Shown here piece by piece: positions 1 to 6,008 of a stretch of DNA of 6,008 nt. The translations under genes were made by a program, and so were the position numbers. The notes beneath the pieces were generated by a model, which did not search any database, was not told the origin of the DNA, and worked only from the letters and a program-made list of their open reading frames with translations. Within the stretch, counting starts at the first letter, position 1. Every line of letters begins with the position of its first letter. The stretch is from Solobacterium sp. UBA1789. GTDB lineage: Bacteria > Bacillota_I > Bacilli_A > Erysipelotrichales > Erysipelotrichaceae. The stretch is taken from NCBI GenBank assembly GCA_002314515.1, contig DCGB01000063.1, forward strand, positions 1 through 6,008. The letters run 5' to 3'.

Positions 1-2303
1 TATAAGGCAAAATTGAAAGAACCCTTAACACTTGGAACAATATATCTTTCGACAACAAAAATTGCCAGTAATAAGCCAAAAACCGTTCCGATAATAATCG
101 AAATAAACGAATAAGCCAAACAGGAGAAAGTAATCTCTCTATCATAAAGACCCAGGGCCTTCTTGGTACCGATTTCTCTAATCTGATTATTGACATTTCT
201 GGCAACCACCGAGTAACAGACCATAATCGAAATCGCCAGGAACAAACCGCCCAATGAATACTTAAGCTTAATAATAATATCAGAAATAAGATTGATATAA
301 GGCACAACCGCATTTTCATTTCTGGTAAATATATTAACTCCGTGATTTTTGATTGAATCACTTGTTTCCAATAAATCAGCGTATTTATCATTGGATTTGG
401 CAAGATCAGTTTTTGCCTTTTCGAGATCATCTATGCCATCAGCCAGTTTATCATTGGCCTCATAAATCTTCTTTTTACCATCTTCATATTCTTCAAGGCC
501 CTTCAAATATTCATGATAGCCATCATTATATTCTGCCCAGCCTGCAGAAAGCTCAGCTTTAGATAAATCCAGCTGTTTTTGCAGGCCGTTAATATATAAT
601 TCATAATTTGTTAAATAGGCATCCGCTTCTGCCAATGTCTGAGCACCAATGTTTTTAGCTCTGGTACTTAGATCATCAAGCTGCTCATCATATTTCGCAA
701 GGTCATCTAAACTTGCGCTGGTAATTGAATCATACATTTCCAAAAGAGCTGACTTATATAAACTATTGTTATTCTTATATTCAGTTTCTAGTCTGTTAAC
801 AGCCTCGCGATAAGTTATATTACCGGCATCGACATCACTCTTAATTTCTTTTAACAATATGACCAATGAATTATCCGCAAAATCATCAACAAATTCATCA
901 ACGACATCAAACATGAAATTAAATTTGAATTCATTAAGGTCCTCTTCAAATTCGTCAATATCAGTCTGCAGCTGAGTGGATGGCTCAATATCATATTCAT
1001 CAAAAATATCTTTAATCTGATCAATAGTATATCCTCTTTCGAACTTATTGATTATTTCAATTATGGTTTCAATATTTTCATAACTGTAAGGTTTGCTTAA
1101 ACAATCCTTCAAAGCCTGTAGATTATTATCGTATTCCGCGAAAAAAGTATCATAATCTTTTTTGGCTGCAGCCACTTTATCTCTGGCATCCTGTAATTTT
1201 GCCTTATTATCATCGATATTCTTCTGATATTCATTTATCTTTTTTTGATTATCATTAAGCTTTTTTAAAGCCGAAGATAGCTTAGTCTGTGCCTCATTTA
1301 ATTTTTCTTTAGCATCAGCTAAGCTTTTTTCATTTTTAGATATTTTATTCTGGGCATCACTGATTTCCTTTGTTGCCTTATCAATATCATTTTGACCATC
1401 AGAAAGCTTTTGACCAGCCTTATCAACAAACTTATCCAGATTATTTCTGACGAGCTGATAATTATCATCATTGATTTTAGTGATAGCTTCTTCGACTGTC
1501 TTTTTTAATTCCTTATTCTTTTGGACAAATTCATCACTATAACTGACGATATCATTTAATGAATCGCTCTTTAAAAGTAAAACATTATATGAGTTGGCTG
1601 TTACTTCTTCATTAAAAGAAGCATAATCCAGGAAAAACAAGGCATGGATCTGCATACCCTGGTCATTAACGCCATAAGAAGACTGAGACTTTGATAGATA
1701 GGCTGGATGTTCAACAATACCAACTACTTTATATGTTTCATATTTAAGGTTATGATGTTCATTATCCAGTTCTTTAAGTAAATCATCAAAACTGTTTTCA
1801 TCATAATCTTTTATGGTATTTAAAAAATAATTGCTGTCACCATTACCATCAGAGAAAGTGATATAATCACCAATTTTGATACCGGTATTTTTACTCGAAC
1901 CCTTTTCAATCAGTATCTCCTGATCATTTGCCGGATAAGTACCTTCAATCACCTTTAGCGTATTAATGTTTCTGGTATAAGAAGTAATACTTGCCTGATA
2001 GAGATAATCATTATAATTAAAGCTTTCATATGCTATAAATTCCAGTTCAACATCATCAACACCATCATATGCCAGTAAGGAATTAGCCTGCCTGTAATCA
2101 ATGCCATAGGGAAGAGTAACCTTGATATCTGCTGCCTGACCATTTTTGAAGGCAATTTCCATTGAATTCTTCATAGCCATGCCCGTCCAGGACATACCTA
2201 GGAAAACACCCATGCCCAAAAAGACAAACATCGTAATGGAAACAAAAGAGATGATTGTCTTTCTGATATTAGCAAATAATTCAATATATCCGGTCTTCTT
2301 CAT
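1..2303 (-). CDS. FtsX/MacB-type ABC transporter permease with long extracytoplasmic coiled coil (C-terminus cut by window edge)
   Basis: The frame is open from an ATG at 2303 to the left edge, giving 767 residues with no stop. The N-terminus MKKTGYIELFANIRKT is followed by a membrane segment at about residues 17-40. A large outer region of about 600 residues follows. The second membrane segment (about 675-698) leads into the cytoplasmic motif NNQIREIGTKKALG, a hallmark of the FtsX-like permease domain, and the third segment is at about 730-754. The remaining membrane part lies outside the window. Two helical blocks stand out: Lys/Asp/Asn-rich heptads at about 290-390, and heptads with glycine every seventh residue at about 588-623. 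The family (type VII ABC) pairs with a MacB/LolD-type ATPase, and that gene ends three bases upstream, so the two are co-transcribed and probably translationally coupled. No good ribosome site precedes the ATG, only a weak GGTAG. The cargo or partner is unknown. The family call is firm; the role is not. Confidence 0.9.
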   Translation of the reverse strand, partial: MKKTGYIELFANIRKTIISFVSITMFVFLGMGVFLGMSWTGMAMKNSMEIAFKNGQAADIKVTLPYGIDYRQANSLLAYDGVDDVELEFIAYESFNYNDYLYQASITSYTRNINTLKVIEGTYPANDQEILIEKGSSKNTGIKIGDYITFSDGNGDSNYFLNTIKDYDENSFDDLLKELDNEHHNLKYETYKVVGIVEHPAYLSKSQSSYGVNDQGMQIHALFFLDYASFNEEVTANSYNVLLLKSDSLNDIVSYSDEFVQKNKELKKTVEEAITKINDDNYQLVRNNLDKFVDKAGQKLSDGQNDIDKATKEISDAQNKISKNEKSLADAKEKLNEAQTKLSSALKKLNDNQKKINEYQKNIDDNKAKLQDARDKVAAAKKDYDTFFAEYDNNLQALKDCLSKPYSYENIETIIEIINKFERGYTIDQIKDIFDEYDIEPSTQLQTDIDEFEEDLNEFKFNFMFDVVDEFVDDFADNSLVILLKEIKSDVDAGNITYREAVNRLETEYKNNNSLYKSALLEMYDSITSASLDDLAKYDEQLDDLSTRAKNIGAQTLAEADAYLTNYELYINGLQKQLDLSKAELSAGWAEYNDGYHEYLKGLEEYEDGKKKIYEANDKLADGIDDLEKAKTDLAKSNDKYADLLETSDSIKNHGVNIFTRNENAVVPYINLISDIIIKLKYSLGGLFLAISIMVCYSVVARNVNNQIREIGTKKALGLYDREITFSCLAYSFISIIIGTVFGLLLAIFVVERYIVPSVKGSFNFAL

Positions 2304-2306
2304 AAA

Positions 2307-3503
2307 CTACCAAAGCAATTGTGAAGCCTTCAGAGGATGTAAATTAACCGTTATTTCATATGTTCGACCATTACGCATCCTGATAACCCTATCAGCCATC
2401 TTTGTAATCTCCTCATTATGCGTAACCATAACTAAAGTTGTACCCTTTTTATAGACATTTTCCAAAGCTGACAACACTTCAATACTGGTATCATAGTCCA
2501 GCGCTGCCGTTGGTTCATCAGCCATAATGATCTTTGGATTCTTAATAAGAGCCCTGGCAATTGAAACACGCTGCTGTTGACCACCAGATAACTGTGAAGG
2601 ATAATTATCCTTCTTATCAGCCAAACCAACCAGTGTTAATGCCTCCATACTATCTAATGGCTTATCAACCAGTTCACCAATCAGATCAAGATTCTGTTTG
2701 ACCGTAAGATTGGGCATCAGATTATAGCTCTGAAAAATAAAACCGATATTATCCCTTCGATACTGCGTCAGCTCTTCCTGACTGGCATCAGTCAGATCCT
2801 GATTTAAATAGGCAACATTACCACTGGTGACCTTGTCCATGCCGCCAATAATATTTAATAAAGTTGACTTACCACAACCTGACTCACCCAGTAAAACAAC
2901 AAATTCACCATCATAGATATCAAGATTGACACCCTTTAATACCTGGGTAATAATTTCACCATTCTTATATTCTTTTTTAACATCCTTAATGGAAATAATT
3001 GACTTGCCCAACTGCCAGCTCTGTTTAAACTTTTCCGAGTCCTCAATCTGATAAGAAATCAGATTAGCCATAATCTCAAAGACATCGGCATCATCCTGAG
3101 AAAACTGCCCTTCTTCTTTAATCAGTTCAATAACGCCGACATTTTCATATTTATTGGAAATTGGAACACAGACAAAAGAAGAAATACTGATTCCTGCAAA
3201 ATCATTATTGATATCCTCACGCTGGTCATTACGATAATCAAGTAAACGCATTGACTTATCATTTTTGTAAACAGCACCAACAACACCCTCGCCCGAGTTG
3301 TATTGTGTTAAAGATAGATCACAGGGACAAATCCAGTAATAAGGATGTAATACATCCTGCTTATCGCGATACCAGATAACCACATAATTGGCATTACATA
3401 AATCAATAAGTGCCTTTAAACTGTTCTTCAAAGCATCATTCAAAGTATCAGACTTTGAAATAACGGCATTAATCTGACCGATTATTTTGTAATATTTTAA
3501 CAT
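2307..3503 (-). CDS. GAF domain-ABC ATPase fusion (MacB/LolD-type ATP-binding subunit)
   Basis: This is the ATP-hydrolysing subunit of the complex with the permease that follows it. Numbering is from the ATG at 3503 (398 residues). Residues about 1-155 look like a GAF sensor domain: helix KIIGQINAVIS, strand VVIWYRD, SGEGVVGAVY, SFVCVPIS, VGVIELIK and a closing helix. Residues about 169-384 are a complete ABC domain: Walker A GESGCGKST (206-214), Q-loop FQSYNLMPNLT (Gln 258), signature LSGGQQQR (305-312), Walker B IIMADE (325-330) and H-loop VTHN (His 362). The set looks catalytically competent. The D-loop region reads EPTAALD where EPTGALD or EPTGNLD is more usual. The frame stays open up to an ATG at 3566, but that stretch encodes a terminator hairpin. 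The ATG at 3503 has a GGA 7 nt upstream; an ATG at 3515 is the other choice. The family usually lacks a GAF domain, so the fusion suggests ligand-controlled ATPase activity (inference). Confidence 0.9.
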   Translation of the reverse strand: MLKYYKIIGQINAVISKSDTLNDALKNSLKALIDLCNANYVVIWYRDKQDVLHPYYWICPCDLSLTQYNSGEGVVGAVYKNDKSMRLLDYRNDQREDINNDFAGISISSFVCVPISNKYENVGVIELIKEEGQFSQDDADVFEIMANLISYQIEDSEKFKQSWQLGKSIISIKDVKKEYKNGEIITQVLKGVNLDIYDGEFVVLLGESGCGKSTLLNIIGGMDKVTSGNVAYLNQDLTDASQEELTQYRRDNIGFIFQSYNLMPNLTVKQNLDLIGELVDKPLDSMEALTLVGLADKKDNYPSQLSGGQQQRVSIARALIKNPKIIMADEPTAALDYDTSIEVLSALENVYKKGTTLVMVTHNEEITKMADRVIRMRNGRTYEITVNLHPLKASQLLW

Positions 3504-3521
3504 TCCATTTTCCATATATTC

Positions 3522-3551
3522 ATTATATACAAAAAACCTGCCCGATATTAA
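3522..3551 (-). promoter_or_regulatory. Possible promoter of the GAF-ABC/permease operon
   Basis: A perfect TATAAT (3522-3527) lies directly after the T-tract of the terminator. Eighteen bases upstream is TTAATA (3546-3551), which matches four of six positions of the -35 consensus and falls inside the terminator hairpin. Transcription would start near 3515 and leave a leader of about 12 nt to the ATG at 3503. TATAAT is cheap in AT-rich DNA, so this rests mainly on the need for a start after a strong terminator. Confidence 0.35.
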
Positions 3552-3563
3552 CATCAAGCAGGT
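3531..3563 (-). terminator. Rho-independent terminator after the Ntn-hydrolase lipoprotein gene
   Basis: On the minus strand, ACCTGCTTGAT pairs with ATCGGGCAGGT as an 11-bp stem with two G-T wobbles. The loop is GTTAAT, and a run of six T begins at the last base of the stem. It starts 6 bases after the lipoprotein stop codon. Position, stem and T-tract all fit an intrinsic terminator. It should end the upstream transcript, or attenuate read-through into the GAF-ABC gene. Confidence 0.88.
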
Positions 3564-3569
3564 CATATA

Positions 3570-5021
3570 TTATTCGAAAGAGTATTTTAGAATCAGATCA
3601 TCACGTTCAAATATTTCAACAACCATTTCTTTTTTCATACAATTGACACCAGTACGGTAACCAGTTGTAAAAACCCAGCCATCTTCAATCAAAGGCTCAT
3701 AATCACCATCAAAATAATTTAATAATAATTCCTTGGAATGGCCAAAATAATCCAGATAAGCAGCCTTAACCTGATCAAAATTATCATCATTCATCATAAA
3801 TTCACTGGTACAACGCTGATAATATTCCATCTGCTTATCATAACCTTCTCTATATTCAGCAGCTGAATCAAAATCACCAATATAACAGTAATACTGGAAG
3901 GCATCATAGTCATCCTCATAACCTGTTTCATAAACGATATTGCCATCCTCATCAACCAGGAAAGTACCAGGTAATTCATCACGATAATCAAATGAAGGAT
4001 TACCATCTTTATCAACAAAATGAACACCATTTTCATCCTTATAAGAATATTCGATATCCAGAACCTCATGATACCAGCTGGCCACTTCAATCAAATCCAT
4101 CGCATCTTCAATAGTCTCAACATCCTTAACCTTATCGGCAATAATAGCAGCCCTGCCTGTACCACAGGCATTGACATCATAAGAGGCAAATTCTTCATTG
4201 AAATAATAATTGGCATTGACACTGACATCAGGAGTATAAGTTACCTTATTATTAGCAATTTCAATGACGCCATAATTACCTTCCGCATCACCAATCAGAA
4301 AACCGGCATCCCAACCGCTTACCCAAGGGAATTGTGCTGATTCAACAGTATAGTAATCATAGCTGTCATTTAAAAATTCAATAGCCTCATCAACAGTTGC
4401 ACAGTTTTGTGCTACCAGATTTGGAATAGTCATCGTCGAAGCACGCTGTTTTCCCGGATTAGTACCACTGTTGGCAATACCATCCAAACCGGCATAACGC
4501 ATATTGATTTCAATATATAAACCCTTTTCATTCATGGCATCTGTTGCCAAAAAAGCACAATAAGCAGCCACTTCATCATTCAAATGACCAGCCTCAAGTA
4601 TTTCCTCATAAGTATAAGAACCATCAGACATATAATATAAATTAAAAGTTTCATACCTGCCACCAGTATTCTTAATGACATAAAGTGGATATTCGCTTAT
4701 TTCATTATCATTATTACGACCAATAATCAGTTCGCCCTTACTATTGATATTGGCAAGTGATGTGCAGCTGAGATCCCAGGCATCATTACGCTCAGCCGTC
4801 CACGCCAAAGCCTCCTCAGTAACATCCTCACTGCATTCAACATAAATAACGCCATCACCCAAATCTGTAAAATTATCATACTCAACAGGCTCATAACCAT
4901 TGGAAAAACTTAAAACATTGGCTTTTTCATCAGGATTTGTTGCTTCCTCATTTTTGCCACAGGCAGACAAAGTAACAAGCAACAGTAAAACAAAGCTTAG
5001 AGATACAATCTTTTTAAACAT
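3570..5021 (-). CDS. Secreted lipoprotein with Ntn-hydrolase (choloylglycine hydrolase / C45 acyltransferase-like) domain
   Basis: The 483-residue protein begins with a lipoprotein signal: MFKK, a hydrophobic stretch at 5-18 and lipobox LSAC, predicting lipidation at Cys21 and anchoring on the outer face of the membrane. After a linker comes CTS at 86-88, then GRNND at 101-105. Cys86, Arg102 and Asp105 are spaced exactly as Cys2, Arg18 and Asp21 of bile salt hydrolases, the Ntn-type core that cleaves linear amide C-N bonds. Later family-like elements are MNEKGLYIEIN (163-173), GDAEGNYGVIE (244-254), NANYY (269-273, Asn271 a candidate oxyanion residue) and Arg290. The protein is longer than bile salt hydrolases (about 320-340), with an acidic, Tyr-rich C-terminal region. 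The ATG has AGGAG nine bases upstream. The substrate cannot be told; a C69 dipeptidase is a less likely alternative with a similar CT...ARN.D motif. Bile-salt activity should not be assumed. The terminator follows directly. Confidence 0.8.
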   Translation of the reverse strand: MFKKIVSLSFVLLLLVTLSACGKNEEATNPDEKANVLSFSNGYEPVEYDNFTDLGDGVIYVECSEDVTEEALAWTAERNDAWDLSCTSLANINSKGELIIGRNNDNEISEYPLYVIKNTGGRYETFNLYYMSDGSYTYEEILEAGHLNDEVAAYCAFLATDAMNEKGLYIEINMRYAGLDGIANSGTNPGKQRASTMTIPNLVAQNCATVDEAIEFLNDSYDYYTVESAQFPWVSGWDAGFLIGDAEGNYGVIEIANNKVTYTPDVSVNANYYFNEEFASYDVNACGTGRAAIIADKVKDVETIEDAMDLIEVASWYHEVLDIEYSYKDENGVHFVDKDGNPSFDYRDELPGTFLVDEDGNIVYETGYEDDYDAFQYYCYIGDFDSAAEYREGYDKQMEYYQRCTSEFMMNDDNFDQVKAAYLDYFGHSKELLLNYFDGDYEPLIEDGWVFTTGYRTGVNCMKKEMVVEIFERDDLILKYSFE

Positions 5022-5030
5022 AAAATACTA

Positions 5031-5035
5031 CTCCT
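5031..5035 (-). promoter_or_regulatory. Ribosome binding site of the lipoprotein gene
   Basis: AGGAG lies nine bases before the ATG at 5021. With the signal peptide that directly follows, it fixes this start codon. Confidence 0.85.
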
Positions 5036-5050
5036 ATATCTTCATCAATC

Positions 5051-5056
5051 ATTATA
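5051..5056 (-). promoter_or_regulatory. Possible -10 element before the lipoprotein gene
   Basis: A perfect TATAAT lies in the 41-bp gap between the unknown gene and the lipoprotein gene. It would start RNA about 10 bases before the AGGAG site. The best -35 partner, TCGTTA at 18 bases, matches only three of six positions, so the promoter is weak or absent. Read-through from the upstream gene is equally likely, since the gap holds no terminator. Confidence 0.25.
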
Positions 5057-5062
5057 AATACT

Positions 5063-5494
5063 TTATGCCTTAAATAACGAAACAAAATAATCTTCAAGTA
5101 AAAAATAAAGAGACTCTCCCTTGTATAAATAAGAACGTGGAATAATGATACTGCGACCATCTTCATAATCAATACGAACCTCCCCACATTCATCATCAGG
5201 AATAAATTTACTGATACCCTTTTTAACAGCCAGCTTATCAATCTGATTCAATAATTCACCTAAAGTAGATAAATCAGTACTGACTTCTCTTTTTTCACTT
5301 GGCCTAAACATATCGCCTTTTTCAAACTTTCGATAATAGGCATTGCCATTATCTTTAATTACATAGATATCCTTATGCCAGATAATCGTCTTTGCCAAAG
5401 AAAAGCCATATGATATCAGTGTAAGTTTTTTAATGCCCCGATAAGTATTGTTCATATTTACAATATAATGATATTCATCAATAAAGGTGGGCAA
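5063..5494 (-). CDS. Hypothetical protein of unknown function (up to 143 residues), start codon uncertain
   Basis: I do not recognise this family. The product has no signal peptide or membrane segment and should be cytoplasmic. Its middle alternates strand-like pieces with turns (IIWHKDIYVIKDNG, AYYRKF), followed by a helix around LSTLGELLNQIDKLAVKKG. A motif CGEVRIDYEDGRSIII and a final helix LYFLLEDYFVSLF complete a small alpha/beta look. The longest frame starts with TTG at 5494, three codons after an in-frame stop. No ribosome site precedes it, nor the ATG at 5455 (MNNTYRGIKK), so the true start is unclear and the gene may have a damaged or leaderless 5' end. It ends 41 bases before the lipoprotein gene on the same strand with no terminator between them, so they are probably co-transcribed. 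It diverges from the DUF1836 gene. Confidence 0.6.
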   Translation of the reverse strand: MPTFIDEYHYIVNMNNTYRGIKKLTLISYGFSLAKTIIWHKDIYVIKDNGNAYYRKFEKGDMFRPSEKREVSTDLSTLGELLNQIDKLAVKKGISKFIPDDECGEVRIDYEDGRSIIIPRSYLYKGESLYFLLEDYFVSLFKA

Positions 5495-5514
5495 ATAATT
5501 TTACATAAAAATAC

Positions 5515-5543
5515 TTTACGTTCATATGAACCTATGTTATAAT
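5515..5543 (+). promoter_or_regulatory. Promoter of the DUF1836 gene
   Basis: TTTACG (5515-5520, four of six matches to TTGACA) is followed, after a 17-bp spacer, by a perfect TATAAT (5538-5543). A TG at 5535-5536, one base before the -10, makes it an extended -10 promoter. Transcription would start near 5550, about 20 bases before the ATG and just ahead of the ribosome site. Spacing and elements fit a housekeeping sigma-A type promoter. Confidence 0.75.
5520..5531. promoter_or_regulatory. Perfect 12-bp palindrome in the promoter spacer, possible operator
   Basis: GTTCATATGAAC is its own reverse complement and fills the part of the spacer just after the -35 hexamer. A site here would let a dimeric regulator act on the promoter, and it also lies upstream of the divergent minus-strand gene. 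The MerR-like DUF1836 protein encoded next door is an obvious candidate binder, since MerR-type regulators bind spacers, but this is inference. I found no second copy in the window. Confidence 0.5.
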
Positions 5544-5558
5544 CAAATTAACCTCATG

Positions 5559-5563
5559 AGGAG
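5559..5563 (+). promoter_or_regulatory. Ribosome binding site of the DUF1836 gene
   Basis: AGGAG stands six bases before the ATG at 5570, close to ideal spacing, and settles the start of this gene. Confidence 0.85.
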
Positions 5564-5569
5564 AACACT

Positions 5570-6008
5570 ATGACACTACGAAATTTTAAAACCTACGGTT
5601 CCATGATTGAGATAACCGATGGTCTATCTCTATCACAAATCTGTACCATAACCAAACTGGAAACATCAACGATTCAAAACTGGGTCAAAAGAGGCTTTGT
5701 ACCCCATCCTATTAATAAAAAGTATTATGATCGACATCTATCAAGAATCCTGATGATTGATGCCCTCAGGTCCTGTATCATGATTGAAGAAATCGGCGAA
5801 CTGATGACCATGATTAATGGTGATATTGACGATGAAAAAGATGACATTATTTCTGAATCAATACTATATGATTATTTCGTCAACATCGTCAATCAGCTTG
5901 AAGACATCAACCCTAAGCAGATACAGAAACTTATTGACAGCGAATTGAAAGGCTATGAAGAAAACAACAAACACAAACTTCACCTGGCCCTAAATATCAT
6001 GGTCAATT
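5570..6008 (+). CDS. DUF1836 family protein, MerR-like DNA-binding regulator (C-terminus cut by window edge)
   Basis: The frame runs from the ATG at 5570 to the right edge, 146 residues with no stop. Residues 19-41 (LSLSQICTITKLETS, then TIQNWVKRG) form a helix-turn-helix resembling MerR proteins. The wing-like FVPHPINKKYYDRHL follows (43-57), then the helix SRILMIDALRSCIMIEEIGEL. This arrangement is typical of DUF1836 (PF08876), a Bacillota family of usually somewhat under 200 residues whose members are mostly uncharacterised, so only a short tail should be missing. The second half (about 84-146) is acidic and helical, probably for dimerisation or ligand sensing. It is expected to be a cytoplasmic transcription factor. 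Promoter and ribosome site are both strong, and a palindrome in the promoter could be its own operator. The gene diverges from the minus-strand cluster. I identified it by motif recall, without a profile search. Confidence 0.85.
   Translation, partial: MTLRNFKTYGSMIEITDGLSLSQICTITKLETSTIQNWVKRGFVPHPINKKYYDRHLSRILMIDALRSCIMIEEIGELMTMINGDIDDEKDDIISESILYDYFVNIVNQLEDINPKQIQKLIDSELKGYEENNKHKLHLALNIMVN

Noticed and set aside
353..562. 69-residue plus-strand frame rich in His and Pro
   Set aside because: It is antisense to the second coiled-coil block of the permease and has an unnatural composition.
1140..1430. Repetitive look of the DNA in the permease, possible tandem DNA repeat
   Set aside because: The repetition is at protein level (heptads). 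The nucleotides differ between copies, so it is not a DNA repeat array.
2146..2454. 102-residue plus-strand frame
   Set aside because: It is antisense to the permease start and the end of the ABC ATPase, both of which have clear family motifs. It has no ribosome site.
2432..2629. 65-residue minus-strand frame
   Set aside because: Shifted frame inside the ABC domain, where the main frame holds the signature and Walker B motifs.
3794..4090. 98-residue minus-strand frame
   Set aside because: Shifted frame inside the lipoprotein gene; Met/Ile-rich and without motif.
4020..4340. 106-residue plus-strand frame
   Set aside because: It lies wholly opposite the lipoprotein gene and is an isoleucine-rich mirror of its acidic codons. 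No start signal.
3570..5021. Calling the lipoprotein a bile salt hydrolase
   Set aside because: Only the Ntn core residues and general family motifs can be seen. The lipid anchor, extra length and acidic tail differ from known bile salt hydrolases, so the substrate is left open.
5014..5241. 75-residue minus-strand frame overlapping the unknown gene and the lipoprotein start
   Set aside because: It is an alternative frame of the 5063-5494 gene, has no ribosome site, and overlaps the well-supported lipoprotein start.

Overview
The window is AT-rich and reads as a chromosomal segment of a low-GC Gram-positive bacterium (Bacillota). A gut-type Erysipelotrichia or Clostridia member is my guess. 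The reasons are the base composition, AGGAG-type ribosome binding sites, a lipobox lipoprotein, a DUF1836 regulator and a MacB/FtsX-type ABC system of the style common in these bacteria. The genus cannot be fixed from the sequence. I see no tRNA, rRNA, CRISPR array, insertion sequence or phage gene.

Layout: four genes lie on the minus strand and one on the plus strand. From right to left on the minus strand they are: a 143-residue unknown protein (5063-5494); a secreted lipoprotein with an Ntn-hydrolase (choloylglycine hydrolase / C45 acyltransferase-like) core (3570-5021), closed by a strong rho-independent terminator (3531-3563); an ABC ATPase carrying an N-terminal GAF sensor domain (2307 to about 3503); and, three bases after its stop codon, a large FtsX-type permease (starts at 2303) that runs off the left edge after 767 residues. 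Diverging to the right is a DUF1836 transcription-factor-like gene (5570 to beyond 6008). It has a clear promoter whose spacer holds a perfect 12-bp palindrome. Genes fill the window: no gene-free stretch reaches 300 bases, and the longest gap is the 75-bp divergent intergenic region.

How it may work: the ATPase and permease should form a type VII (MacB/LolCDE/FtsEX-like) ABC complex. Such complexes usually drive movement of an extracytoplasmic domain rather than transport across the membrane. Here that outer domain is about 600 residues long and rich in heptad coiled coil, and the ATPase has a fused GAF domain that could tie its activity to a cytoplasmic ligand. The lipoprotein upstream would sit on the same outer face of the membrane. 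A functional link between them is possible but unproven, and a terminator separates their transcription units. The most unusual points are the GAF-ABC fusion, the two patterned coiled-coil blocks in the permease, the buried Ntn nucleophile in a lipid-anchored protein, and the operator-like palindrome in front of the DUF1836 gene.
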